Shown: positions 6,555-13,109 of the stretch, one piece after another | Layout of the letters: the number at the start of each line of letters is the position of its first letter | Numbering within the stretch: position 1 is the first letter of the stretch | NCBI GenBank assembly: GCA_035456465.1 | Contig: DATIDD010000019.1 | Location: 1-15,205, forward strand | Direction: 5' to 3' | DNA length: 15,205 nucleotides | DNA from: DATHTC01 sp035456465 | GTDB taxonomy: Bacteria > Actinomycetota > Thermoleophilia > Gaiellales > Gaiellaceae | The notes under the pieces: model-generated | Seen by the model: the letters and a program-made list of their open reading frames with translations, nothing else | Databases searched by the model: none | Told to the model about the DNA's origin: nothing | Position numbers and translations under genes: made by a program

Positions 6555-7415
6555 GTGGGTTTCGGTTCGGTCGAGGAGGTGGAGCGGGCGCTCGGCGAGG
6601 CCTCGTACCTGCCCGACCGCGGCCTCGCGACCGCCGTCTTCCTCGCGCTCGAGATGCGACGGCCGCTGCTGCTCGAGGGCGAGGCCGGCGTCGGCAAGAC
6701 GGAGGTGGCCAAGACCCTCGCCGGCATCCTCGGCGCGGAGCTGATCCGGCTCCAGTGCTACGAGGGGATCGACGCCGGCCAGGCGCTCTACGAGTGGGAC
6801 TACGCGCGGCAGCTCCTGTACGCGCGGAGCCTGCAGGCGGAGGAGGCCGACCCGCACCAGCGGATCCGGGAGCTCTACGGGCCGGACTTCCTCGCCGAGC
6901 GGCCGCTCCTGCGCGCGATCCGCGCCGGCTCGGCGGCGGTGCTGCTGATCGACGAGCTCGACCGGGCCGACGACGAGTTCGAGGCCTTCCTCCTCGAGGT
7001 GCTCGCGGACTACGCGGTCACGATCCCCGAGATCGGGACGATCGCGGCCGCCGACCCGCCGGCCGTCGTGATCACCTCGAACCGCACGCGCGAGCTCCAC
7101 GACGCGCTCAAGCGGCGCTGCCTCTACCACTGGATCGACTTCCCCGAGCTCGAGCGCGAGGTCGAGATCATCCGGCTGCGCGCGCCCGGCGTCTCGGCGG
7201 CGCTCGCCCGCTCGGTCGCCGAGGCGGTGGCGAGGCTGCGCGACCTCGACCTCGACAAGCGCCCCGGCGCGGCGGAGGCGATCGACTGGGCGGTCGCGCT
7301 CCGGCTGCTCGGCGCCGAGTCGGCCAACGGCGACGTGGGGCGCGCGACGCTGGGGTGGGCGATCAAGAACCAGGAGGACCTGCGCCGGGCCGAGGCGATC
7401 TTCCTCGATGCCTGA
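6555..7415 (+). CDS. MoxR-family AAA+ ATPase (CoxD-like)
   Basis: This 286-residue cytosolic AAA+ ATPase is of the MoxR type. It has Walker A GEAGVGKT at 42-49 and Walker B VLLIDEL near 129-135, followed by a sensor region (VITSNRTREL) and the C-terminal lid. The block QCYEGIDAGQALYEWDY (68-83) is typical of the CoxD-like subgroup found beside molybdenum hydroxylases. In Oligotropha, CoxD together with CoxE and CoxF is needed to build the CuSMo centre of CODH; here a chaperone role in cofactor activation is inferred from position and family. GTG 6555 is chosen because the family alignment begins here and TACGAT lies 6 nt upstream. It is divergent from coxS (87 nt apart) and overlaps the VWA gene by 8 nt. 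Confidence 0.9.
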   Translation: MGFGSVEEVERALGEASYLPDRGLATAVFLALEMRRPLLLEGEAGVGKTEVAKTLAGILGAELIRLQCYEGIDAGQALYEWDYARQLLYARSLQAEEADPHQRIRELYGPDFLAERPLLRAIRAGSAAVLLIDELDRADDEFEAFLLEVLADYAVTIPEIGTIAAADPPAVVITSNRTRELHDALKRRCLYHWIDFPELEREVEIIRLRAPGVSAALARSVAEAVARLRDLDLDKRPGAAEAIDWAVALRLLGAESANGDVGRATLGWAIKNQEDLRRAEAIFLDA

Positions 7416-8442
7416 GCGCGGCCCGCCCGACCCGCTGGCACCGCTCGTCGGCTTCGGACGGGCGCTCCGCGACGAGGGCCTCGCTGTCGGCACCGGCCGG
7501 ATCGGCGACTTCTGCCGCGGCGCGTCGATCACCGGCCCCGGCCACCTCTACTGGGCGGGACGCGCGACCCTCGTCGCCGGGCCCGAGGACATCCCCGCGT
7601 ACGACGCCGCCTTCCGGCGCTGGTTCGGCGACGCCCCCGATGCGCCCGCCGCGAAGGCCGCCGTCCGCGTGATCCACGAGGGCGAGGGGCTGTCGGCCCG
7701 TGCCAGCCGCGCCGAGTCGCTCCGACGGAAGAGCTTCGCGTCGCTCGCGCCCGACGAGCTGGCGGAGCTGGCCGAGCTCGCCGCGCGGATCGGCCTCGCC
7801 GTGCCGGAGCGCCGCACCCGCCGCCGCGAGCGGGCGCGGGACGGCTCCCTCGACCTCCGGCGCACGCTCCGGCGCTCCTTCCGCACGGGCGGAGAGCCGC
7901 TCGAGCTCGCCCGGCGGCGCCGGCGACGGAGGCCGCGGCGCCTCGTGCTCCTGCTCGACGTCTCGCGCTCGATGAGCGCCTGGTCGGAGGCGCTCGTGAC
8001 GGTCGCGCACGCGGCGCTAAGGGGCGACCCCGGCTGGGAGGCGTTTTGCTTCGGCACGCGCCTCACCCGCGTGACGCGGGCGCTCTCGTGCTCCGACCCC
8101 GCGACGGCGCTCGAGCGGGCGGCGGACGAGGTGCTCGACTGGGACGGGGGCACGCGCATCGGCGACTCGCTGAAGGCGTTCCTCGACGGCCACGGCAACG
8201 TCGCCCGCGGCGCGGTCGTCGTCGTCTGCTCGGACGGGCTCGAGGTCGGCGACCCTGAGCTGCTCGCCGAGCAGATGGCGCGGCTCGCGCGGCTCGCGAA
8301 CCGGGTGATCTGGCTCAACCCGCTGAAGGAGAGCCCGGCCTACGCGCCGCTCGCGCGCGGGATGCGGGCGGCCCTTCCCCACGTCGACCGGTTCTCCAGC
8401 GGCCACGACCTCGCCTCCGTCGAGGAAGCGCTGTGGTCGTGA
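7408..8442 (+). CDS. CoxE-like von Willebrand factor A domain protein
   Basis: This 344-residue protein has an Arg-rich N-terminal half and a C-terminal VWA domain. The metal-binding MIDAS site is complete: D184-x-S186-x-S188 (DVSRS), T249 and D276 (CSDG). The closing part, with 'NRVIWLNPLKESPAYAPLARGM', is characteristic of the VWA_CoxE family. These proteins work with MoxR-type ATPases in maturing metalloenzymes; here the likely client is the adjacent CoxSLM enzyme (inference). ATG 7408 lies inside the end of the ATPase gene (8-nt overlap), so the two are probably translated together. The stop is only 3 nt from the convergent smpB stop, with no room for a terminator between them. Confidence 0.9.
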   Translation: MPERGPPDPLAPLVGFGRALRDEGLAVGTGRIGDFCRGASITGPGHLYWAGRATLVAGPEDIPAYDAAFRRWFGDAPDAPAAKAAVRVIHEGEGLSARASRAESLRRKSFASLAPDELAELAELAARIGLAVPERRTRRRERARDGSLDLRRTLRRSFRTGGEPLELARRRRRRRPRRLVLLLDVSRSMSAWSEALVTVAHAALRGDPGWEAFCFGTRLTRVTRALSCSDPATALERAADEVLDWDGGTRIGDSLKAFLDGHGNVARGAVVVVCSDGLEVGDPELLAEQMARLARLANRVIWLNPLKESPAYAPLARGMRAALPHVDRFSSGHDLASVEEALWS

Positions 8443-8445
8443 CCG

Positions 8446-8922
8446 TCAGCGACTGCGGCCGGCACGCTCCTTGAGCGCGCGCTGGATCTGCCGGTCGGCG
8501 TCGCGCCTGGCGATGTCGCCCCGCTTGTCGCGCTGCTCCTTGCCGCGCGCGAGCGCGAGCTCGACCTTGACGCGCCCGTCCTTGAAGTAGAGCCGCGTCG
8601 GCACGAGCGTGAGGCCGCGCTCCTTCGTCTTGCCGATCAGCGAGTCGAGCTCCCGCTTGTGGAGCAGGAGCTTGCGCGGCCGGTCGGGCTCGTGGTTGGC
8701 GATGTTCCCCTGCGCGTACTCGGCGATCGAGGCGCCGTGCAGCCACGCCTCGCCGTCGCGAATGTCCGCGTACGCCTGCCCGAGCGTGACGTGCCCCTCG
8801 CGCAGCGACTTCACCTCCGTGCCGGTCAGGACGAGCCCGGCCTCGAGTCGCTCGAGCAGCTCGTAGTCGTGCCGCGCGCGGCGGTTCTCCGCGATCGGCT
8901 TCTGTCCCTTCGGCCTGGCCAC
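8446..8922 (-). CDS. smpB: SsrA-binding protein SmpB
   Basis: SmpB (158 residues) binds the tRNA-like domain of tmRNA and mimics the missing anticodon arm in the decoding centre during trans-translation. The conserved NRRARHDYELLERLEAG segment, TGTEVKSLR, the YFKDGRVKVELALARGK block and a basic C-terminal tail (about 130-158) are all present. Length is typical (150-165). The start is GTG 8922, which gives MARPKGQK; TACGAT lies 7 nt upstream and there is no Shine-Dalgarno. Its partner tmRNA is at 361-719, not immediately downstream as in many genomes; the cox-type genes lie between. The gene follows a cytochrome c gene by 50 nt and may have its own promoter. Confidence 0.97.
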   Translation of the reverse strand: MARPKGQKPIAENRRARHDYELLERLEAGLVLTGTEVKSLREGHVTLGQAYADIRDGEAWLHGASIAEYAQGNIANHEPDRPRKLLLHKRELDSLIGKTKERGLTLVPTRLYFKDGRVKVELALARGKEQRDKRGDIARRDADRQIQRALKERAGRSR

Positions 8923-8929
8923 GCGCGCG

Positions 8930-8935
8930 ATCGTA
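8930..8935 (-). promoter_or_regulatory. Putative -10 TACGAT, leaderless start of smpB
   Basis: TACGAT on the minus strand ends 7 nt before GTG 8922. It would allow smpB to be expressed apart from the rnr-cytochrome unit upstream. No -35 is clear. Confidence 0.4.
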
Positions 8936-8972
8936 GCGGGGCGTCGCGGCCTCCCCGCGCCCGCCACGCGGC

Positions 8973-9380
8973 CTACCGGTAGCGGGAGGACGAGCTCGAG
9001 CCGCCGCCGGTCGAGCTCGAGACGTACTCCGCCACGGCATCGATCTGCGCCTCGCTGAGCTGGTCCTTGAACGACGGCATCACGCCGCCGCCGTTCGTCA
9101 CCTGCTTCACCACGCGCTCCTTGGACGGCTGCAGCTCGTCCAGGTTCGGGCCGACGTCGCCGTTCGCGCCCGCGGCCTCGAGCGTGTGGCAGTTCGCGCA
9201 GCCGGCGCTGGCGAAGACCTCGGCGCCGTCGACGGCACCTCCGCCCCCGCCCGTCGTCGCCGGCGCGCCGCCGGCGGACGTCGTCGCGGAGCTCTCGCCC
9301 TCGTCGCCCCCGCAGGCCCCCAGGGCCAGCACCGAGGCGACGAGCGCGAACGCGAGGGCGGCTTTCACGACGACGTTCAT
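8973..9380 (-). CDS. Small c-type cytochrome lipoprotein
   Basis: This 135-residue exported monohaem cytochrome c has a signal peptide with a lipobox, LGAC, ending at C23, so it is probably lipid-anchored on the outer face of the membrane. A flexible Gly/Thr/Ser linker spans about 25-50. The haem site is C61-A-N-C64-H65 and the distal ligand is probably M101 (GGGVMPSF). This fits the cbb3/SoxX-like class I cytochrome fold, with VGPNL in between. The tail is a Gly/Ser run. ATG overlaps the rnr stop (ATGA), so it is co-translated with RNase R, an unrelated function. It could shuttle electrons to an oxidase; any link to the nearby molybdenum hydroxylase is speculative. Confidence 0.9.
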   Translation of the reverse strand: MNVVVKAALAFALVASVLALGACGGDEGESSATTSAGGAPATTGGGGGAVDGAEVFASAGCANCHTLEAAGANGDVGPNLDELQPSKERVVKQVTNGGGVMPSFKDQLSEAQIDAVAEYVSSSTGGGSSSSSRYR

Positions 9381-11101
9381 ACGCGATTCGCGCGACGGCG
9401 GATTCCTCCGGGCTCGTCCGAGGCGGGCGCGAGCTCGACCTTGCCCTCGTGGCGGCGCACGTCCGCGACCCGCACGGAGACGGGGTCACCCAGGCGGTAC
9501 ACGCGGCCGCCGCGCCGTCCCTGCACCCGCGTCCCCAGCGCGTCGAGCTCGTAGTAGTCGTCGCCGAGCCGCCGCACCGGCAGGAAGCCCTCGAACACCT
9601 CGCCGAAGCGGACGAACAGGCCCGACCCGATCAGGCCCGTGATCTCGCCCTCGAACGGATCGTCCCAGCCGCGCTCGAACAGCACGTGCTCGAGCAGCCA
9701 GGCGAGGCACAGGTCGTCCGCGCGGTACTCGATCTCCGCTGCGCGCCGCTCGCGCTCGGAGGTCGACCCCGCGAGCTCGTCGAGGTCGGCCGGCGGCGGG
9801 TCGTCGCCGACGCCGAGCTCACGCAGGAGCGCGCGGTGGACGACGAGGTCGGGGTAGCGGCGGATCGGCGAGGTGAAGTGGCAGTAGGCGGGGCTGGCGA
9901 GGCCCGAATGGCCGAGGTTCGAGGGGTGGTAGCGCGCCTGCTTCAACGAGCGCAGCACGAGCGCCGGGAACGCCTCCCGGCCTCGTCCCGACTGCCGGGT
10001 GTAGGCCGTGACGCTCTCCGCGACCGCCGCGGCCACCCGGGCGGCATCCCCGGGGCCCATCTCCTCGACGTCCGGCGCCGGCGGCGTCGGCACGCCGAGC
10101 TCGGCGAGCTTGGCGACGAGGAGGCCGATCGACTGCGGATCGGGGCGCTCGTGGACCCGGAAGAGCGCCTCGCGGCGGCGGGAGGAGAGCAGCCGCGCGA
10201 CGCACTCGTTGGCGAGGATCATCAGCTCCTCCACGAGCACGTGCGCGTGCGGCTCGCCCTCGAACCACGCCCGCTCGACGCCGCCGCGGCCGTCGAACGC
10301 GACGTTGAGCTCGGGCGTCTCGATCCTCAGCGCCCCGCGGGCGAACCGGCGGCGGCGGAGCTCGTCCGTGAGCCGCTCGGCGAGCCGCAGCGCGTCGGCC
10401 AGCGGCCCGTCGAGGCGCTCGCGGCCGGCGAGGAGCTCTTCGACACGGCCGTAGGTGAAGCGCTCGTCCGAGCGGATCACCGAGCGGTAGAACAGCGGCT
10501 CGCCCGGCTCGAGCGACGCGTCGAACGGCACCTCGACCGTGAGCGTGAGCCGGTCGACGTGCGGGCGGAGGCTGCAGGCGTCGTCGGCGAGCTCGGGCGG
10601 CAGCATCGGTGCGACGCGCCCGGGGACGTAGACGGAGAAGGCGCGCCGGGCTGCGCCGCGGTCGAGCGGCGTCCCGGCCGGCACGAAGTGCGAGACGTCG
10701 GCGATGTGCACCCACGCGCGGAGGCCGTCGCCCTCCTGCACGATCGAGATCCCGTCGTCGAAGTCCTGCGCGGTCTCGGGATCGATCGTGAAGGTGACGA
10801 GGTCGCGCAGGTCGGTGCGGCCCTCGAGCGTCGGCTCGGGGAGCTGGTGCGGCTCGAAGCCGCCGCGCTCGCCCTCCTGGACGAGGAGCCCCTCCAGCAC
10901 GGCCTCCACGTCGTCGGCGGCGCCGAGCACGCGCTCGAGGCGCGCTCGGCCGCGGCCCGGCCGCAGGACCGCGAGGTCACCGTGCGAGGCGTCGCGGACG
11001 CCCTTCGTATCGACCACGAGCGGTGTGCCGGGACCGAAGAACGGCTCGCCGAGCAGCAGCTTCCCGCGCCGCTGCAGCTCGACGACGACGGGCTCGCTCA
11101 T
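9377..11101 (-). CDS. rnr: RNase R/RNase II-family 3'-5' exoribonuclease (short form)
   Basis: This 574-residue RNB-domain hydrolytic exoribonuclease degrades RNA from the 3' end. The catalytic metal-binding aspartates are D107, D113, D115 and D116 (DPETAQDFDDG). The HFTSPIRRYPDL motif is at 408-419, and a C-terminal S1 RNA-binding domain covers about 482-555. RNase R of E. coli has about 800 residues; here only about 100 precede the RNB domain, so the helix-turn-helix and most of the cold-shock domains are missing. In size it resembles RNase II (about 640) more than RNase R. RNase R assists trans-translation by removing non-stop mRNA, and neighbouring smpB supports that role here. ATG 11101 has only a weak CAGGG upstream. 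The stop overlaps the cytochrome c start. Confidence 0.9.
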   Translation of the reverse strand: MSEPVVVELQRRGKLLLGEPFFGPGTPLVVDTKGVRDASHGDLAVLRPGRGRARLERVLGAADDVEAVLEGLLVQEGERGGFEPHQLPEPTLEGRTDLRDLVTFTIDPETAQDFDDGISIVQEGDGLRAWVHIADVSHFVPAGTPLDRGAARRAFSVYVPGRVAPMLPPELADDACSLRPHVDRLTLTVEVPFDASLEPGEPLFYRSVIRSDERFTYGRVEELLAGRERLDGPLADALRLAERLTDELRRRRFARGALRIETPELNVAFDGRGGVERAWFEGEPHAHVLVEELMILANECVARLLSSRRREALFRVHERPDPQSIGLLVAKLAELGVPTPPAPDVEEMGPGDAARVAAAVAESVTAYTRQSGRGREAFPALVLRSLKQARYHPSNLGHSGLASPAYCHFTSPIRRYPDLVVHRALLRELGVGDDPPPADLDELAGSTSERERRAAEIEYRADDLCLAWLLEHVLFERGWDDPFEGEITGLIGSGLFVRFGEVFEGFLPVRRLGDDYYELDALGTRVQGRRGGRVYRLGDPVSVRVADVRRHEGKVELAPASDEPGGIRRRANRV

Positions 11102-11147
11102 CCCTGTGGAGCGATCGTCACGCTCTCGGCGCAGATGGGACCTGTCC

Positions 11148-11172
11148 GGGGACAGTCCTAGGGACTGTCCCC
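11148..11172. repeat. Perfect 11-bp hairpin with GGGGACAGTCC arms
   Basis: GGGGACAGTCC (11148-11158) and GGACTGTCCCC (11162-11172) flank the 3-nt loop TAG. A preceding CCTGTCC (11141-11147) can pair with GGGGACAG as an alternative. The element lies 46 nt upstream of the rnr ATG, in the 216-nt gap after ftsX. A related GGGGGGACAGT hairpin occurs at 14948-14971, which suggests a dispersed REP-like repeat. It could also act as a terminator for ftsX. Confidence 0.65.
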
Positions 11173-11195
11173 CGGCGCGCCCCGAGGAGCGCCGG
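11172..11195. terminator. Possible GC hairpin downstream of ftsX
   Basis: CCGGCGC (11172-11178) pairs with GCGCCGG (11189-11195) around a 10-nt loop, directly next to the GGGGACAGTCC hairpin. There is no U-tract. It may help separate ftsEX from rnr transcription. The rest of the 11102-11317 gap holds no gene I can support. Confidence 0.3.
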
Positions 11196-11274
11196 CTCGG
11201 TCAGCCCTGCCTCGGTCGCACCCGTTCGGCGACGCTCGCCGGCGCGGGGCGCGGGTGCGCCCTTCACGGGACGG

Positions 11275-11319
11275 CTCGAGCGGATCGCCCCACCCGGGAT
11301 CGCTCCAGCCGGGATCGCT
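11275..11319. repeat. Three tandem 15-bp units ending in the ftsX stop codon
   Basis: The units are 11275-11289, 11290-11304 and 11305-11319. The last two differ at one position (CCACCCGGGATCGCT and CCAGCCGGGATCGCT). The first is more diverged. The third unit runs into the ftsX stop codon (TAG, complement of 11318-11320). Confidence 0.6.
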
Positions 11320-12214
11320 AGACCCGGAGGAAGCGCCGCAGCGTCAGCCCGGAGCCGACGGCGCCGAGCAGCAGCCCGACGGCGAGCAGCGCGAGCGCGT
11401 TCCAGGCGAAGGCGACCGCCTCCACCTCGCTGCCCGCCTCGATGCGGCCGAGGATCGCGGGGACGACGAGCTCCTTCCCGAGCAGCAGCAGCACGATCGC
11501 CGCGACCGAGCCGAGCACGCCGCAGATCAGGCCCTCGATCATGAATGGGCCGCGCACGAACCAGTTCGTGGCCCCGACGAGCTTCATCACCTCGATCTCT
11601 CGACGCCGCGAGAAGATGGAGAGGCGGATCGTGTTGGCGATCAGCAACGTCGAGGCCACGACGAGCACCACCACGGCCACGAGGAAGAACGTCGAGATCG
11701 CCGTCGCCACCTGGATGATCCGGTCGGCGACCTTCTCGCCGTCGCGCACCTTCTCGACGCCGGGCAGCGCCGCCTCGCGGATCGACGCCGACACCGCCTT
11801 CACGTCTTCGGCCTGCGCCGGCGTCACCTCGAAGGAGTTCGGCAGCGGGTTCGACGTCAGCCCCTCGACGAGGTCGGGGTTCCGCTTCTCCATGATCGCC
11901 AGCGCGTCCTCCTTGGACACGAACCTGACGTCCTTGACGCCGGGGGTGTCGAGCAGCCGCACGCGCACGCGGTTGATCTGCTGCGGCGTCGCCTCGCCCG
12001 CCTGCGGGCACGTCGCCGTCGTGCACATGTAGACCTTGATCCGGAGCTTCTCCTTCGCGTGGTCGGACCACGACAGCACCCAGGTCCCGAGCGCGATGAA
12101 GAGCCCGAGCAGGAACATCCCGATCAGCACGGTCATCGTCGCCGCGACGGTGGTCGAGAGGTTCGCCGTGAGCGAGCGGAGCGACTCCGCGAAGAGCATG
12201 CGCGCCCTATTCAC
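11318..12214 (-). CDS. ftsX: Cell division ABC transporter-like permease FtsX
   Basis: FtsX (298 residues) is the membrane partner of FtsE. The FtsEX complex couples ATP hydrolysis at the divisome to activation of peptidoglycan hydrolases. TM1 is at about 22-48, followed by an extracellular domain to about 165. Three further TM segments lie at about 172-195, 222-245 and 268-290, with the conserved RRREIEVMKLVGAT cytoplasmic motif between TM2 and TM3. C64 and C69 sit at the start of the extracellular domain (VYMCTTATCP) and could form a disulfide. The start is GTG 12214, with GGAG 6 nt upstream and 12 nt after the ftsE stop; ATG 12199 is an alternative. Length is normal. Confidence 0.95.
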   Translation of the reverse strand: MNRARMLFAESLRSLTANLSTTVAATMTVLIGMFLLGLFIALGTWVLSWSDHAKEKLRIKVYMCTTATCPQAGEATPQQINRVRVRLLDTPGVKDVRFVSKEDALAIMEKRNPDLVEGLTSNPLPNSFEVTPAQAEDVKAVSASIREAALPGVEKVRDGEKVADRIIQVATAISTFFLVAVVVLVVASTLLIANTIRLSIFSRRREIEVMKLVGATNWFVRGPFMIEGLICGVLGSVAAIVLLLLGKELVVPAILGRIEAGSEVEAVAFAWNALALLAVGLLLGAVGSGLTLRRFLRV

Positions 12215-12226
12215 CCGCGACTCCGC

Positions 12227-13003
12227 TCACTCGGTGACGTAGCCCCCACGGCGCTCGTCGCGGACGAGCCGCCCGTCCTCGAGCGCGATCACGCGCTTGC
12301 GCATCTTGTCGACCATCTCGCGGTCGTGGGTGACCATCAGGATCGTCGTCCCGGCCCGGTTGATCCGGTACAGGAGCTGCATGATCCCGACGGACGTGTC
12401 GGGGTCGAGGTTCCCCGTCGGCTCGTCGCAGATCAGCAGCGGCGGGTGGTTGACGACGGCGCGCGCGATCGAGACGCGCTGCTGCTCGCCGCCCGAGAGC
12501 TCGTCGGGAAGCGAGTTCATCTTGTCCGAGAGCCCGACCAGCGAGAGCACCTCGGGCACCTTGTTGCGGATCGAGCTGCGGCCCTCGCCCTGCACTTTGA
12601 GCGCGTAGGCGACGTTCTCGGCGGCCGTCCGGTTCGGGAGCAGCTTGAAGTCCTGGAACACGCAGCCGACGTTGCGGCGCAGGAGCGGCACCTTCGAGCC
12701 CGTCAGCCGGCCGAGGTCGCGCCCGCCGACGAAGATGCGCCCGCCAGTGGGCTCGAGCTCCTTCAGCAGCAGGCGGATCATCGTCGACTTGCCGGAGCCG
12801 GAGGCGCCGACGATGAACACAAACTCGCCCTTGTCGATCACGAACGAGACGTCCTTCAGCGCCGTCACGTTCGGCTCGTAGATCTTCGTCACGCTCTCGA
12901 ACACGACCATGGCGCTGGGGCCGGGGGCGGCCGCCGGCGCACCGATCGGATCAGCGATGGCTGTGGGGGTCTCGGTCAGTGTGGCTTCCTGCAGTGGATC
13001 CAT
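12227..13003 (-). CDS. ftsE: Cell division ATP-binding protein FtsE
   Basis: FtsE is the cytoplasmic ABC ATPase of the FtsEX divisome complex. From ATG 13003 it has 258 residues: an Ala/Pro-rich extension (about 1-31) and then the canonical domain starting MVVFESVTKIY. Walker A is GASGSGKS at 66-73, the signature LSGGEQ is at 169-174, Walker B includes D193-E194 (CDEPTGNLDP), and the H-loop is in VTHD. FtsE is normally about 225-230 residues, so ATG 12910 (227 residues) is a credible alternative start. Neither start has a Shine-Dalgarno, and the only plausible -10 (TACACT, 13058-13053) lies upstream of both. It is followed by ftsX at 12 nt and preceded by prfB at 106 nt, the usual actinobacterial order. 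Confidence 0.95.
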   Translation of the reverse strand: MDPLQEATLTETPTAIADPIGAPAAAPGPSAMVVFESVTKIYEPNVTALKDVSFVIDKGEFVFIVGASGSGKSTMIRLLLKELEPTGGRIFVGGRDLGRLTGSKVPLLRRNVGCVFQDFKLLPNRTAAENVAYALKVQGEGRSSIRNKVPEVLSLVGLSDKMNSLPDELSGGEQQRVSIARAVVNHPPLLICDEPTGNLDPDTSVGIMQLLYRINRAGTTILMVTHDREMVDKMRKRVIALEDGRLVRDERRGGYVTE

Positions 13004-13052
13004 GGAGGTGAGGCGGGCCGGATGCCCAGCCGGATCCTCGGAGATTCGCGAG

Positions 13053-13058
13053 AGTGTA
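13053..13058 (-). promoter_or_regulatory. Possible -10 TACACT upstream of ftsE
   Basis: TACACT on the minus strand lies in the 106-nt prfB-ftsE gap and would give a leader of about 43 nt to ATG 13003. The region lacks a good -35 or Shine-Dalgarno, so this is tentative. Confidence 0.3.
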
Positions 13059-13109
13059 GCCCAGACACCTGCCGGACAGACGTCCCGCGGCCGCTACGGC
13101 GCCCGCCGC

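Noticed and set aside
6468..7532. Long open frame upstream of coxS on the minus strand, as an N-terminal fusion
   Set aside because: AAGGAGGT before GTG 6467 sets the start, the family alignment begins there, and the upstream part is antisense to the moxR-like gene.
9449..11161. 570-codon plus-strand open frame antisense to rnr
   Set aside because: It has shadow composition and no motifs; rnr carries all catalytic residues on the other strand.
11275..11319. 15-bp tandem units considered as a CRISPR array
   Set aside because: The units are contiguous, without spacers, and only three in number.
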